Assembly (NCBI GenBank): GCA_023375785.1
Contig: SZWC01003912.1
Coordinates: forward strand, 1 to 34,043
Length of the DNA stretch: 34,043 bases
Source: Penium margaritaceum
Lineage: Eukaryota; Streptophyta; Zygnematophyceae; Desmidiales; Peniaceae
Reading direction: 5' to 3'
This document shows, one piece after another, positions 10,227 through 20,397 of this stretch (positions are counted from its first letter, which is position 1; every line of letters starts with the position of its first letter). Made by a program: the position numbers and the translations under genes. The notes under the pieces are model-generated. The model worked only from the letters and a program-made list of their open reading frames with translations, did not search any database and had not been told where the DNA came from.

Positions 10227-10262
10227 TGCAAAACTCCGCTTAAACATAAGCGGAGTTTTGCA
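10227..10262. repeat. Perfect 16-bp inverted repeat, 4-nt loop
   Basis: Arms TGCAAAACTCCGCTTA (10227-10242) and TAAGCGGAGTTTTGCA (10247-10262) flank a loop of AACA. It stands alone in AT-rich DNA with no gene beside it. The words GCATTTCTGCC and GCATTTTTGCC follow downstream within 60 bases, so a small repeat family may be involved. Confidence 0.9.
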
Positions 10263-10462
10263 TTTCTGCCATAAGCGTATAATCTATAGTCAAGTCTTGC
10301 ATTTTTGCCATGGTTCCCTCTTGTCGGCATGATCTATGGATACGCTTAGGCACTCTCCAAAGATCCTTCGTATGGGAAGTTTATGAAGGAGTTGAGTAGA
10401 TTTTATGCTCTTTCCCTTGTTTTGTAAATGGACATTTCTTCTATTTGCCCCTTATTTCTCAA

Positions 10463-11124
10463 GACTTATGAAAACCGCCCATAGCACCAAATTATTTGAC
10501 ATGTGTGCCCATAGTAACAATTTTTTTTAAAGCCGTATCCATAGTACTAAACTATAATCATGGACTGTCTCTGATTTATTGTCCCCAGTTCACCCGTAAA
10601 CATGTGTATGGCCTTTTTTTTGCGTCAACGCGATGACCCATGGGTGTCGCTCCAGAGTCCCGATGTCAACTGTTTTTTTGGAAAATCACAAACCCCCTCT
10701 CATGCGTTTGTCACTTTATTAGGGGTGGGTTTGCGTGTGGTTTGCATGGGGGGTCTTAGACTCCCCATGCATTGAAAGGGAACCTGCTGGGCCCTGCTAC
10801 CACGAGACCTAGTAGGTGCCCGCATAGATCTAAGAACCTGAACCCCGAATGTCATTTGGGGCAAAGTTTGATCAAGTGTTGCAAGAAAAAGTAGGGGGTC
10901 TCCTTTTTTTTAAGTTATCAACTTTAGAGGCACATATGTAAAGAAATACCATTGCTCGACCGCGATGTCGTGAGGAGTGCTGACTCCATACAAGCGACGA
11001 CAGACATTGATCCAAAATAGTGTTTTGACACCGCTTTAAATATCTGGGGCACTGTTCTAAATTAATGTTGTACTATAGGTGCACATGTCAGATAACTGTG
11101 TGTTATGGGTGGATTTCGTAAATC
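10463..11124. mobile_element. MITE-like element with ~100-bp degenerate terminal inverted repeats
   Basis: The left end (10463-10570) and the right end (about 11010-11124) are inverted copies. Left outer end: GACTTATGAAAACCGCCCAT. Right outer end on its own strand: GATTTACGAAATCCACCCAT. The match continues inward through ACATGTGNNCCCATAGT-like words to AAAGCCGTATC/AAAGCGGTGTC. The arms contain three to four internal copies of a CCCATAGYAN motif. The core has no coding sequence but contains a hairpin with arms TGCATGGGG (10743-10751) and CCCCATGCA (10763-10771). No flanking target duplication is evident, so the exact ends are provisional. Confidence 0.55.
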
Positions 11125-11164
11125 GTGCACAGAAGGTAGACCGATCTGTATTGTACCCCTTGTA

Positions 11165-11522
11165 GTCATAGGTCAACTTTCATGCGACAAAAACATTAAT
11201 CCTCCAACCCGGCCACACGGTCTTGCAAGGTCCCACATGACAACCGATTGCAAGTCCATGGATCTTCCTCCAGATGTTTTGAAGCTTCCCTCTACTGTTA
11301 GGTTGTGCAACTTCTTCCAAAACATGTTCGGTCAATGTGTGCAAGTACTTGGTATTAAACCTAGTATTCCATTTATGGCCTTCTTAGAAAAGCATTTTAA
11401 TGGATACTTTCTTAAGTAGGTTGCTGCATTTTCATAGAGTTTGCCCTTTTTTATGGTTGGACATGAAGAAATCATTGCAAAGCACATGGTTGAATCAATG
11501 TTTATTCTTGAATCCGAAGGTT
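11165..11522 (+). pseudogene. Unidentified coding-like remnant
   Basis: A single plus-strand register reads LPSTVRLCNFFQNMFGQCVQ, VLGIKPSIPFMAFLEKHF, then past TAG codons SLPFFMVGHEEIIAKHMVES and MFILESEG before a TGA. Amino-acid composition is protein-like and the stops inside it are TAG, as in the retroelements nearby. I do not recognise the family. It may be a decayed transposon or host exon; chance is also possible because it overlaps AT-rich spacer. Confidence 0.25.
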
Positions 11523-12378
11523 GATCAATCACATAGAACCCTCACAATTGGTATTTCCATGGATTGGTAATCAACTAAAGCATTACCTCCATCATGCTTG
11601 TTCTCCTAATAGCTTTGATTGGATCCACAAAACACCAGTTAAATATCAACTTCTTCCTTCAGCTGTTGATTCTCAATTCCCACGTTACGGGCTTGAACAT
11701 ATGTGCAAGCATTTTTCCCATCGACCTGACCACTTCTCCCATCCTTTGATTACACCGCCTATCCTTCCACCCATCTCTCCCAAGACCCGCCTCATGCACT
11801 ACCCCATCTTGTGGTTATCCCTAAAACTTACAACTTCCTAAACAGGCCACTCCGCCAGTCCCCCCGAACATTATCCTCTCCCCAAAATTGTGCCACAACA
11901 CCTTTCCATCGCCTCCCCTTACCACCAACTAACCTACTCGTGACCCACCACTCCACCTCATCCCACCACCTCACTTTCCTTACCGTCGTACTGATGTAGC
12001 TGGGAAATCTTCTGGCCATTATTTTGTATCAAACACAAACATTATCCCATTATTCAGAGGTGAAACTTGTAGATTTTTAGGGCTTAAATGCAGCCAAAAC
12101 TATCACAATCCTTTCTACAAATTTAAGACAACAAAGCGATGCCTTCAAAGAGAGAACAATGACAACGATGTATTGATCAAGCGTTGTGTGACACTATTAC
12201 AAGATTTCTATATGTTTGAGCTTTCAGGCCTGTTAGGCAACAAGGTCTTCATCCTACGTAGAGACTACACATTGTTTTGCATTTGATCCATCAGCCCAGA
12301 CCATCTCGAAAGACCAAATGTTAAAAAGTGAAGCGTCGAGTCAAGCCTTCCAATATTGTGATGGACCCAGGAAAGTGT
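11523..12378. other. No gene seen
   Basis: A plus-strand ORF at 11521-11841 is rich in His and Pro but has no motif. The minus-strand reading across 11828-12019 is Trp/Arg-rich and looks like chance. The rest is AT-rich with no repeats I could define. Confidence 0.35.
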
Positions 12379-12383
12379 GCACT

Positions 12384-12517
12384 CTTAGCGCCAATGTGCC
12401 ACGTGGCTTGAACTGGTCCAGGCCTGTGGGGCGGCAGATGGGATGGATTGAGGGTCGGAGACCCTCATTTACCGCAGTTTTGGCCGAGTGGGCCAAGCTT
12501 CTCGTCTGTTCGCTACA
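12384..12517 (+). repeat. TRIM left LTR
   Basis: This 134-bp copy ends CGCTACA. It shares with the right copy the words CTTGAACTGGTCCAGGC, GAGGGTCGGAGACCCTCA and GTGGGCCAAGCTTC. The palindromic GAGGGTCGGAGACCCTC inside it could form a small stem. Its first two bases (CT) have changed from the expected TG. Confidence 0.9.
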
Positions 12518-12519
12518 TT

Positions 12520-12531
12520 TGGCATCAGAGC
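12520..12531 (+). other. TRIM primer-binding site (initiator-Met tRNA type)
   Basis: TGGCATCAGAGC differs by one base from TGGTATCAGAGC, the complement of the plant initiator-Met tRNA 3' end and the sequence found in element 5. It starts two bases after the left LTR. Confidence 0.85.
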
Positions 12532-12590
12532 GCCGGGATTCAATACCCATTGTGGACACCGAGGGCGGGTCCATTCCTGTGTGGGAGGAA

Positions 12591-12724
12591 TGTAGCGCCA
12601 GTGTGCCACATGGCTTGAACTGGTCCAGGCATGTGGGGTGGCGGATGGGATGGGTTGAGGGTCGGAGACCCTCAATCACCGCGGTTTGGACCCAGTGGGC
12701 CAAGCTTCCTTTCCGTTTGCTACA
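12591..12724 (+). repeat. TRIM right LTR
   Basis: This 134-bp copy has intact TGTAGC...GCTACA ends and is preceded by the purine run GGGAGGAA. It is followed directly by the target duplication GCACT. Confidence 0.9.
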
Positions 12725-12729
12725 GCACT

Positions 12730-13487
12730 AGTGCCGTGAAAAATCGGAATTTCACATGCATGATCAGGTTTCTACCCACAACACATACCCTTGTGCGTGA
12801 ATCTCATGAGAGTGCTGCTGAGAATGAGCATTCTGGAATGAAACAACGCATACATCCTGCAAGTAATGATCGGGTCTGGTATGTGATCATTGGATGCAAC
12901 TAGTCTATGGCCTTAAATTTCACTGTGTTGAGGTGGAGGAAGTCCTTCTTAATGATGATCAAACGCCCTCGAGCTGATCCTGTGCAAACTTGCACATTTT
13001 CACATTGACATGTAAAACTTTCCCCCACAACTTAACAGGTTGCACATAAATACTCTTTTTGCCTTTCTTTAACAAGTGGATTTATTACAATGGTTTCCAC
13101 ATATGTCATAAAAAAATTGGCAGGTTATTTGGTGATTTTTTTTTTACTTTTCTTTAAAACAGGTTATGAGAACAATGCACACAGAGCATGAAAACAGACA
13201 TTGACAGTGATCCACAAGCATTCAAGATGTGGTGTTGGAGATGTCTTCTTTATGATTCGGTCCAAGAATCAGAATAATCTCACTTAATAGAGGCAATACA
13301 AAGCTCCTTAGTATGTGACAGAGAGAACTGCCCTTTTCACTGGAAGCTTATCTAGCCACTGGTATCTCAAACTTGTGAGTGAACCCATGTCAATAAAACT
13401 GAAACCTGGGATAAGTGACATCTACCGCAAGTTTCTCAGCTGATATCCTAAAGGGTGTTCAGCCCCTCTCCATACCAACCTCTTTAT
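12730..13487. other. No gene seen; AT-rich
   Basis: Homopolymer A and T runs are frequent. If the candidate exon at 13488-13624 is real, this would be its 3' flank on the minus strand. No other feature was recognised. Confidence 0.35.
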
Positions 13488-13624
13488 TTATCTTTCCTTA
13501 AAGATTTCCATGAACTCAACAAACTGATTCCTAATATCTTGCGGTGTGCCTTCTTCCACTTCATCCTCTAATAGTTGTAGTTGAGCTAATAAGTATTGGC
13601 AGACATGTTGAATGTGTCTCCTGA
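13488..13624 (-). CDS. Candidate terminal exon of an unidentified host gene
   Basis: Reading leftward, a T-rich tract (TTTTTTTTATTGCAAG) ends in AG at 13626-13625, a good 3' splice site. The following 137 nt contain two leftover bases and 44 uninterrupted codons ending in TAA (13490-13488). The peptide includes HVCQYLLAQLQLLEDEVEEG and RNQFVEFMEIFKER. It is acidic, probably helical and unlike the retroelement proteins. AATAAA overlaps the stop. I do not recognise the family and could not find a convincing upstream exon with a GT donor in 13640-13880. It may be one exon of a long-intron gene, a pseudogene fragment or chance. Confidence 0.3.
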
Positions 13625-13861
13625 CTTGCAATAAAAAAAACTAGTATTCACTGTGCGTTGTGTCAAAGAGAACACACGCTTGGGATCAACGTAAAACATG
13701 TTATCCCTTGTAGGTCATTAGCCACATGTTTTGGAAAAAAAAGTTGTTTTCTTGGAGCTAGTGATTGTAAAGCCCAAAGTAAATGGATAAAATTGAGTAA
13801 GTGCCTTCAATGTACCACTCTATGTGTATGAAACATGAGAGGGCCTGGGTTGCTGATCCTA
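13625..13861. other. Possible intron of the candidate gene, otherwise nothing seen
   Basis: AT-rich sequence upstream, on the minus strand, of the candidate exon. No convincing coding segment or donor site was found. Confidence 0.3.
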
Positions 13862-14618
13862 TGGGGCCACACTCTCTATCGTTCCGAGCTGTGAGAAACC
13901 ACGGCGGCTTTTGGCTGACCGGTTTGGTTCAACCGGGGTGGCGGCCGGGCCCCACTTCGAGCCACTGAAGTGGGTGGCCCGGTCAACCGGTTGCTATGTG
14001 AAGTTGCTAGGTAGTTTCCTAGATGAGCTGTGTGAGACGGGGTGGGTGAGAGAAATGGAGCGCAAGACACGCCATGGATGCGGTCAGCACTTGCCTTAGA
14101 GCTTGCACTCAAAACCAAGACAGAAAAAAAAGGGGAGTAAGGGGGAGCGAGCGAACTAAGCGCCGGTGAGCACGCACCACACCAAGCATCATGCCCGGGT
14201 GGGAGAGTGCAGCCACCCGGGGGTCGAGCCCGCCCACTCGGAATAACCGAGGGCGGCTGCTCACCTGTGCACGACCAGAACCAGCACGGTGGCCCACTAA
14301 GGATCAGCACCCAGGAAATATGCAGCTCCCCCTGAACACTGAAGGCAAGAGAAGCGTGATGCATGGCACGACAGTGAGAATGTACGAGCCCTAGCATCTA
14401 CCGCATCACAGAATCATAGAAAGTCATGCAATGGCCATGTATGTGCCAAAGGGAACTCCTGGGTCCAGCAGCAGCTTGATGACTTCAGAGGCTTCAGTGA
14501 AGGTGTGCACACATGACGCTTCCCCAGGAAAGGCTATTGTCATTTCATCTGTACATGTGTGTGCAGAGTGTGAGAGACAAGAGGGCATAGAGTTGTGAGT
14601 GGCCAACGAACTTCAACA
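13862..14618 (-). repeat. 3' LTR of element 3 (left limit approximate)
   Basis: It starts TGTTGAAGTTCG directly after the polypurine tract. A GC-rich inverted repeat occurs at about 13940-13983 (GGCCGGGCCCCACTTC against GAAGTGGGTGGCCCGGTC). No second copy exists in the window, so the far end is a guess based on a TG near 13862. ORFs across this region are not convincing. Confidence 0.5.
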
Positions 14619-14629
14619 CTCTCCCATGA
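14619..14629 (-). other. Polypurine tract of element 3
   Basis: On the minus strand it reads TCATGGGAGAG followed at once by TGTTGAAG. It is identical to the tract at 3594-3604. Confidence 0.75.
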
Positions 14630-14689
14630 CCCGCAGGCAAGCAACCCACACACATGAGAGAACCACAAGGGGAGATAACTAGAGGTACA

Positions 14690-16536
14690 CCATAGCAAAT
14701 CAACATGGGTCACGCGGACAGATGAGACCAATAGAGTGAACATCACTTTTGAAGACACTTCGACTGAGGGCCTTAGTGATAAAGTCAGCTCTCTGAGATC
14801 GTGTATCCACCCAAGCAACCTGGACAATGCCAGCAGCGATGCACTCACGAAGAAAATGGTGCTCCACATTGATATGTTTGGTGCATGAGTGATGCATGCC
14901 ACTGTTTTTGGCAATAGCCTTTGTGCTTTATCACAGCGTAGAGTGATGTACCGGATGGGAACACACAACTGTTGCAGCAGACGACACAGCCAGACAGCCT
15001 AACACGTGCCTGCACCAAGAGCACCATATTTAGCCTCAGCGGTGCTGCGAGCAACACACCCTTGTTTGCCACTTTTCCAGGAGACTACAATTCCACCAAA
15101 CAAGAAGATGTATCCTATTCAACTACATGCGTCAGAATCATGTGCCCAGTCACTTTGTGTGAAGCCGTCCACCACGACCGAGGACAACGCACGAAAGTAT
15201 AGTCCCACACTAGGGGTGGACAGGGCGTAGCGTACTACCCACAATGCGGCCTCGAGATGGCGCTCACAGAGCTACTGGGAGAACTGGGACATGAATTTCA
15301 CAGCAAACGCAACATCAGCGCGCGTGGTCGTGACAAGGTAAATCAGAAAGCCAATGACCCGAAGGTAATCGGTCACATCAACCGTCTTCCCCAGCTTTGA
15401 AAGTTCCAAAGACTTCAGTAGGGACTGGCCAGCGGGCGTCATAGGTGTGGACGCTGTGGGGACTACTCTGAGAAGCAGTCCGAAGCGCTCCCCCAGGCTG
15501 TGCACGTATGCAGCCTGGTGAACGTGCAAGGTACGACGTGCACGGTCACGCTTCAAGTCCATGCCTAGAAAGACACAAGCCGGACCAAGGTCCTTCATCT
15601 TGTATGCTGCTTGAAGCAGGGACTTTGCAACCGCAACAGATGCGGCATTAGGGGAGGAAATGAGAAGATCATCTAAATAGACAAGGATGGTGATGAGTGG
15701 TTTGGTGGGAGTGTTGAGGAATAAAGAAGGATCAACAGCACTTCGTCGGAAGCCTCCCCTTGCAAGGGTAGCGGTGATTTCTTGGTTCCAGCAGCATGGG
15801 GACTGCTTCACGCCATAGAGAGCCTTGCGCAGACAGCACTCTCGGCTTGTTCCTTAGAGAAGTTGGGTGGCTCCACCATGTAAATCTCTTCATCCAACTT
15901 CCTATGGGGAAATCCATTATTTGCATCCATCTGCTCAAGCTCCCAGCCATGCTGAGCAACTATGCTGAGAGGAGCCCAAGCTGTGGTGTAGCGGCCAACT
16001 AAGGCAAAAGTCTCATCAAAGTCAATACTAGGGATTTGAGAGACTCCCTTGGTACTGAGATTAGCTTTGTACCATTCCACGGTGTTGTCATGTTTCAGCT
16101 TACGACGGTACACCCACATGGCTGCAACCGCCTTGCGGCCCAGTGGGAGGTCTAAGAGCTCGTACACACCGTGCTCTGACAGTGCGTTGAGCTCAACTTT
16201 CATGGCCTACTCCCACAAGGGGTAATCACAGACCGTGCGGGCTGCCTGCACAATTAGCAGTTCAGGAGGAAGAGAAGCGAGGCCACCATTGGCAAAGCAC
16301 GAGGCAACATACCCAGCTACGGACGAGGTGAGAGCTGAGTGGAACTCTTGTTCAATGAGAGTAGCCAAGTGTTGTGCTGGGATGCACGACAGAGGCAACC
16401 GCAGACAATGCAGAGGTAGTAAGGCCAAAAACACGGAGACCAAGGTCACCAGAGACAACAGGATGAGACTGAGATGGCAGTGCCCGGAGACGACCACCGC
16501 GCATGTAGGGTGACAATGGTGGGATAGACGGAACAC
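14690..16536 (-). pseudogene. Copia reverse transcriptase and RNase H of element 3
   Basis: The RT start has QEFHSALTSSVAGYVASCFA, a TAG between PLWE and AMKVELNAL near 16204, FDETFALVGRYT, QMDANNGFPH (first catalytic Asp 15927-15925), then after a frameshift near 15811 CCWNQEITATLA, VYLDDLLISSP with the YLDD box at 15679-15668, and RADVAFAVKFMSQFSQ. RNase H motifs follow but are more decayed, with stops and frameshifts between 15270 and 14700 ([28 protein letters not shown]). Key RT acids remain, but the reading frame is broken. Confidence 0.85.
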
Positions 16537-18850
16537 ACGCTACAAAAGAGGGGGCAACAAGGCCCGGGGGCACAGGATGAGAGGAAGAGTCAGCGGGCTC
16601 AGAGACAATAGGAGGCAACGCGGGCGTGGCGCTAGGTTCAGAAGCAAAGCACAAGGTAGAGGGCTCAAGAGAGATAAAGTAAGAAGAGGCAGGGGACGGT
16701 ACGGGCGAAGGGGAGTCCAAGGGAGCAGGGGAGGACGAGGAAGGAGAGCCCAAGGAGGAAGAGGAGCTCAGGGGCTCGCGAGAGACATCGGGTGTCGAGG
16801 GACGCCCACATGCGAGAAAAGAAGGCCCAGAGGGAAGAGGACCACCACCACCCCAAGAGGGCGGAAAGAGAGACCCACTGAAGCGGGGAGCGTTGCGCTC
16901 AAACAGGTGCTCAAAGAAGAGCGTGTCGTGAGACTCAACGACACAAAAACATGAGGGATCCCAGAAGCGCCACGCTTAGGGAAATGGGAAGGCACCGAAA
17001 AAGATGCACAAGCGACCACGGGGGAACAGCTTACCATCCCGTTGGTCTGTGGGGATCCACACAAAGGCAAGACACTCCCAGATACGAGCAAGGCGGAGGT
17101 TAGCACGCCGTCCCGTCCATCGTTCAAACTGAGTGACAAAATGGGGGAGAGGGTCGAGAGGGACGCGATTCCAGACCCAAGTCATGTATGACATGGCCTC
17201 AAAGGCAAACAATGGGGATTGCCCAAAGGCAGAGAGAAGAGAGCGGACACCATCAGCAAGTGTGCGGTTCCAACGCTCGGACACATCGTTTTGTTGTGGG
17301 GTGTAAGGGGAAGAGGATTCCAGTCGAACACCACGAGATTCAAGGAAGCGGGAGGTGGGACCAAAGAACTCACCGCCACGGTGGCTGCGAAAAACCTGCA
17401 ACGGCCAAAGACAGGCACGTTCAGCGTGCATAAGCCATAACTCAACAATGTCAGTGACATCACTTTTATAGCAAAGGGCAAAGACCCAGCAGTAGCGTGA
17501 GAAGTCATCAGTCAAGCACAGGACATAGCGGCCAAGGCCACCAAGAAAGTCCTAGGGAAACGGATCCATGACATCACTTTAGACAAGGTCAAGAGGATGG
17601 GACGTGGTAGACTCAGCAGTGGAGAACGAGGAGCGGTGTATTTTGCCATTGGCACAGTCTGGACAGGTGGAGGTGCAGGGAGGTGCAAACGTGGTAGGAT
17701 GAAGTACGTAGGTAGGCCAAAGGCGGAGAAGGTGCTGGATGGTTGTAGTGTGAATGTGGCAGAGGCAACGGTGCAGCAGATCAGTATGTGTTGGAGACAA
17801 AGACAGGACAACATGAACGAAAGCAGATGCAGCAGAAGACGAAGGCAACGTGAGGGGCACACAAAAGAGACGATCACAGCGCACACCACGAAGGACAACA
17901 CAACCAGTCAAGCGAAGAGAAATGGATGCCAAGCCGCGGCTGGACGAGAAGTCCATGCCGTGGTCGTCAAGGGTGGTCACAAAGAGGAGGCTGACTTCAA
18001 GGTCGGGCACATAGAGCACATTGGGCAAGTAGACAGTGCCTCCAGGGCCAACAAAGCAATCGATACCAACACCTTGGATTGGGAGAAGCTGGCCGGAGCC
18101 AGTGCGAACAGAACAGACGGACCCAACCGGCCCAAGAGACGCAAACGACGACCGGCAGAAGGTCATGTGATGCGTGGCCCCAGATTCAATGATCCAAAGA
18201 CCTGGGGATGCATGAGTGGTGGGAAGAACGAGACAGAGAGCAACGGTACCACGAGAGGAGAGGGGAGAAGAGCCACCAAGACGAGTGGGGAACGTATGAG
18301 ACTGCCACTCCTCAATCCAGTCACGATCATCAGGCAACACTCCCTGGACACCACCAGTCGCAGCACTACGAAGGGTGGCGTCGGTCTCACAGATGGATAC
18401 ACGGGACTGGCCACTCACACTCTCACCTCCATGAGAACGAAGGTGAAGAAGTTCTGCCAGCCGACCATCGAGGGTGCGCTCCTCGTCACACCGGTCTGAA
18501 GAGCGGTCGGAGGAGCGGTCGGACAAGCGATCAGAGAAATGGCCATCGTCACGAGCCCTGGGAGGCCCGGGGTAGTGAGAAGACGGGGGACCATAGTAGG
18601 GAGGTCCAGACGGCGGCGGTATCCAACTCCAAGGGCTGGCTAGAGGCTGTGACAGCTGAATGGGGGCAAGCGTGGTGGAGAGAGCGGAAGCAGAGGAGGA
18701 GGATGAGGAGGACGCAACAGCCACTGCTGCAGCGGCGGAGGAAGCGGTCACACCGGTGTGGGCCCAGTGGGCACACATAGAGGAGGCGAGACGCGCATCA
18801 TCACAAGAAGCCGGGCATTTGGGCGTAGAGTGCCCAGTAGCGCCACAATT
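16352..18850 (-). pseudogene. Copia protease, integrase and linker of element 3
   Basis: Starting after the zinc-knuckle TAG, a Ser/Pro-rich stretch leads to WIIESGATHHMT, where the protease catalytic Asp is Glu (18187-18185). The shared SLGPVGSVC and VLYVPDLEVSLL blocks follow. The integrase has the finger LLHRCLCHIH ... CPDCANGK, a TAA at 17579, a TAG near 17552, MTDDFSRYCWVFAL, then RSHRGGEF where the second catalytic Asp is His, and the Glu in VSERWNRTLAD. The C-terminus reads AWRFWDP and THDTLFFEH-like blocks after a TAA near 16976. A Pro/Ser linker ends at RGGRLRALPSQS. Both enzymes are probably inactive from active-site changes as well as stops. Confidence 0.87.
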
Positions 18851-19823
18851 CTAGCAGGTTACGTCGCTGGTGGTCGGAGGTGTATTCATGCTGCCACGGC
18901 CACCCACATGCCCCTTGTCCCCACAGCCACCCCCACAGCCTGAGCCACCACCCTCTCCACAAGAGGAGGCCTGAGTGAGGTGAACAGCGGCAAGCAATGA
19001 GGTGGAAGAGGAGGTTGTGGCTGCTGACCAGGAAGATGAGGAGGTGATTGTAGCAAGCTCAGCATGATGCATGTGCTTGTTCTGCAGGGCGTTCCACCAA
19101 TTAGTGAGATGGGAGGCAATGAAGTCGTAGAGGGGACCGATCCCTGGCGGAGATTCCGCAAGAACCGGAGCAGCAGCAAGCCGCTCCAGCTCTACCTGAG
19201 AGATGTGGAGGTAGAGATCAGACAGCTCAGGGATAAAGCCAGCAACAATAGAGCGGCAGGCAGAGAGAGGAGCGGGGGTAGCCTGCCAAGGTCACGTAGC
19301 AAGCGCAGGTTGCGCGCCTAATATTCATCTGCAGTCTCATCCGCCCGCATCTGCAAAGTGTTGAACTGGAGAGTGAGGGCACTCTGAGCAGCATGCCCAG
19401 TCACAGTTTTCCGCCGGCGGATGAGAGCATAGGCACCAACGGGGTCAGCAGGGATGCCACCCATGGGGTCTGCATTGTACGTACCGATGTCATTGAGTAG
19501 GCTCTCAGGGTCGGCGTTGATGAGTGCCCGCACAGCGGGGGCGGCCTCAGCGAGCTCAGGGACGAATGGTGGTTTGGCAGGAGAGTAGTATTCCCAAAGC
19601 AACTCACCCTGGGCCCACGCATTGAAGCGCGTCTCCCAAGAGGTAAAGGTGAGTTTGGAGGTGAAAGGGGGTGGTGGCGTCTCGAAGTCACGCTGCCTGG
19701 CTCGAAGAAGAGCAGGGGCGAGGGCTGCTGCTGAGAGAGGGGGAGAAGAGTTGGTAGCACCACCACTGGCAGGGACAGAGGAATCAGCGGACGCTGTCTC
19801 TTCAGCGAGAAGCACCGGTGGGA
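18851..19823 (-). pseudogene. Copia gag of element 3 with TAG in the zinc knuckle
   Basis: The N-terminal part reads LTFTSWETRFNAWAQGELLW, EYYSPAKPPFVPEL and NDIGTYNADPMGGIPADP, matching element 4. A TAG at 19320-19318 sits at the position of a Trp in element 4. A frameshift follows, and from 19072 the original register resumes with HHAELATITSSSSWSAAT and a Gly/Cys-rich tract. The knuckle reads C-stop-NCGATGHSTPKC with TAG at 18853-18851. The true start is unclear: a TGA lies just upstream of 19823. Confidence 0.82.
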
Positions 19824-20257
19824 GTCAGTAGTGTTGCAGCGGTGGACGCACGAATGGAGCCAACAGCACAGGATTTTGCGTCTACTGCAGAGGAAGTTGT
19901 TGTGGCCACAGAGGCTGTTGTCACCTATGTGGCGATGTTTGTAGCGACGGTAGCAAGAAGGGTGAGTGATGTAGCAGCGTGTGCGTACACCTCACATGCA
20001 CGTCCAACTGCCGTCTGTGTTGGGGCTCGGCAGGCTCTGGATGTGGCTGCAAAAGTGGCAGCGCCACCAGCACCTGCGTCAAGAACGGCTCCGGCCAAGC
20101 TACTGGAGTCCGTGTGGACGGGAAGAATAGGGATCACACCAGGAACCTCAAGTGCTGTTGACGGTCCAGGTGTTGTAGCTGCTGCAGGAGATGGGGTAGG
20201 GGAAGGTGTAGCTGACGATGAGGGGTTGGATGACTGACAGTCATGGGGAGGTTGCAT
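19824..20257 (-). other. Leader remnant of element 3
   Basis: This GC-rich segment lies upstream of gag. It has an open frame on each strand, rich in Ala, Thr, Ser and Pro on the element's sense strand. By position it corresponds to the Ala/Thr-rich part of the element 4 leader. I cannot tell whether any of it is translated. Confidence 0.45.
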
Positions 20258-20397
20258 CCTTGGAGATTGAGTGGCGACGGAGGTAGGTCGTCCGTTGTGT
20301 AGACTTGCTGGTCTATGTCCGCCTCATGCTCCTCACGTTCGCGCTCATCCGCTTCGGCAAGCTCATTCTGCCAATACGAGCTATCCAGCATGCGAAA

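Larger units (their letters stand above)
12384..12724 (+). mobile_element. TRIM (miniature LTR retrotransposon), 341 bp, with 5-bp target duplication
   Basis: Two direct repeats of 134 bp (12384-12517 and 12591-12724, offset exactly 207) flank a 73-bp internal segment. The right copy begins TGTAGC and ends GCTACA, the TG...CA ends of an LTR; the left copy begins CTTAGC. The internal segment starts, after TT, with TGGCATCAGAGC (12520-12531), one mismatch from the initiator-Met primer site, and ends in a purine run GTGTGGGAGGAA before the right LTR. GCACT at 12379-12383 and GCACT at 12725-12729 form the target duplication. No coding capacity, so it would need another element's proteins. Confidence 0.92.
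13862..20257 (-). mobile_element. Ty1/copia retrotransposon, element 3 (no 5' LTR found)
   Basis: Reading leftward: a leader remnant, gag, protease, integrase, linker, RT, RNase H, PPT (14629-14619) and a 3' LTR. Much of gag-pol lies in one register from 19072 to about 16355, broken by few stops. No 5' LTR or primer site occurs between the leader and the LTR of element 4 at 20698; a foldback minisatellite sits there instead. It is a sister of elements 2 and 4. Confidence 0.88.

Noticed and set aside
12318..12731. ORFs on both strands and a possible tandem satellite
   Set aside because: The repeats are the two LTRs of a TRIM, shown by the primer site, TG...CA ends and target duplication; the ORFs are products of the repeat.
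13876..14397. 173-residue minus-strand ORF
   Set aside because: It lies in the probable LTR of element 3, with proline- and serine-rich low-quality sequence and no motif.
17597..18499. 300-residue plus-strand ORF
   Set aside because: It is antisense to the protease-integrase frame of element 3, whose motifs are clear on the minus strand.
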